A DNA stretch of 38,227 nt from Alphaproteobacteria bacterium. Its GTDB lineage: Bacteria > Pseudomonadota > Alphaproteobacteria > Rhodobacterales > Rhodobacteraceae. The stretch covers positions 1 through 38,227 of the forward strand of contig JAAAPD010000025.1 in the NCBI GenBank assembly GCA_009908505.1, in the 5' to 3' direction. This document shows positions 38,198-38,227 of this stretch, one piece after another; positions within the stretch are counted from its first letter, which is position 1, and the number at the start of each line of letters is the position of its first letter. A program made the translations under genes and the position numbers. Below the pieces are notes generated by a model. That model did no database searches. It saw only the letters and a list, made by a program, of their open reading frames with translations, and had not been told where the DNA came from.

Positions 38198-38227
38198 AAA
38201 AACGCCGCCCGGTCTCACGCGCGGCGT
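38198..38227 (-). terminator. Intrinsic terminator for a gene beyond the right edge (minus strand)
   Basis: ACGCCGC / GCGGCGT form a 7-bp stem around a 12-base loop, and on the minus strand a TTTTT run follows. It would end a minus-strand transcript that enters from outside the window. The stem reaches the last base, so it may be longer. Confidence 0.6.

Noticed and set aside
37964..38218. 84-codon minus-strand frame at the right edge
   Set aside because: It is antisense to the orphan gene and has no ribosome site or protein-like pattern; only the terminator at 38198-38227 is supported there.

Overview
This 38.2 kb window looks like the chromosome of a marine-type alphaproteobacterium of the order Rhodobacterales. 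Support comes from GC-rich coding with little spacing, a CtrA response regulator next to a SciP-type DUF1153 gene, a Usg family protein, the Cys-free (aspartate-type) HemB, Hint-domain exported proteins and two dimethylglycine-dehydrogenase-like flavoproteins. Species was not determined; the taxonomic call is inference from gene content.

Layout. 1-1904 (+): end of a FrnE/DsbA-like oxidoreductase, a two-helix K+ channel and a Bcr/CflA-type MFS exporter, joined by start/stop overlaps. 1936-5951 (-): mfd behind a small membrane protein. 6069-7727 (+): hemB and a Ysc84/SYLF lipoprotein with its own sigma70-like promoter. 7736-8248 (-): a secreted protein of unknown function. 8311-13840: two divergent paralogous flavoprotein/GcvT enzymes around a 17-bp inverted repeat, the second overlapping a MobA-like nucleotidyltransferase. 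13830-17350 (-): two Hint-domain proteins, one with RTX repeats. 17351-18009 is non-coding, followed by tRNA-Leu(CAA). 18222-19246 (+): VTT membrane protein and DsbB. 19243-21721: an Lrp/AsnC regulator divergent from arginase and ornithine cyclodeaminase. 21718-28656: usg, gyrA, trmFO, a methyltransferase, gluQ, hisI and an IscU/SufU-like scaffold. 28689-33468 (-): ligA-recG followed by a 40-codon membrane-peptide gene. 33628-34711 (-): sciP-ctrA. 34842-35981 (+): mnmA. About 35990-38227 is an AT-richer island with two orphan genes and repeat-like spacer DNA.

Much of the window is information-processing housekeeping: Mfd, GyrA, LigA and RecG act on DNA; TrmFO, GluQ and MnmA modify tRNA; CtrA and SciP control the cell cycle. 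Arginase and ornithine cyclodeaminase together convert arginine to proline with release of urea and ammonia, and the adjacent Lrp-type gene is the obvious candidate regulator. The two DMGDH-like enzymes suggest demethylation of methylated amines such as glycine-betaine derivatives.

The most notable item is the small gene at 28892-29014. It encodes a 40-residue peptide with one predicted membrane helix. It has a good ribosome binding site, a strong intrinsic terminator, an alphaproteobacterial LexA box (GTTC-N7-GTTC) over a predicted -10 element, and a perfect TTAA-N7-TTAA CtrA-type site just downstream. This is a candidate SOS- and cell-cycle-controlled membrane peptide, comparable in logic to Caulobacter SidA or E. 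coli TisB. The function is inference; the sequence elements are directly visible.
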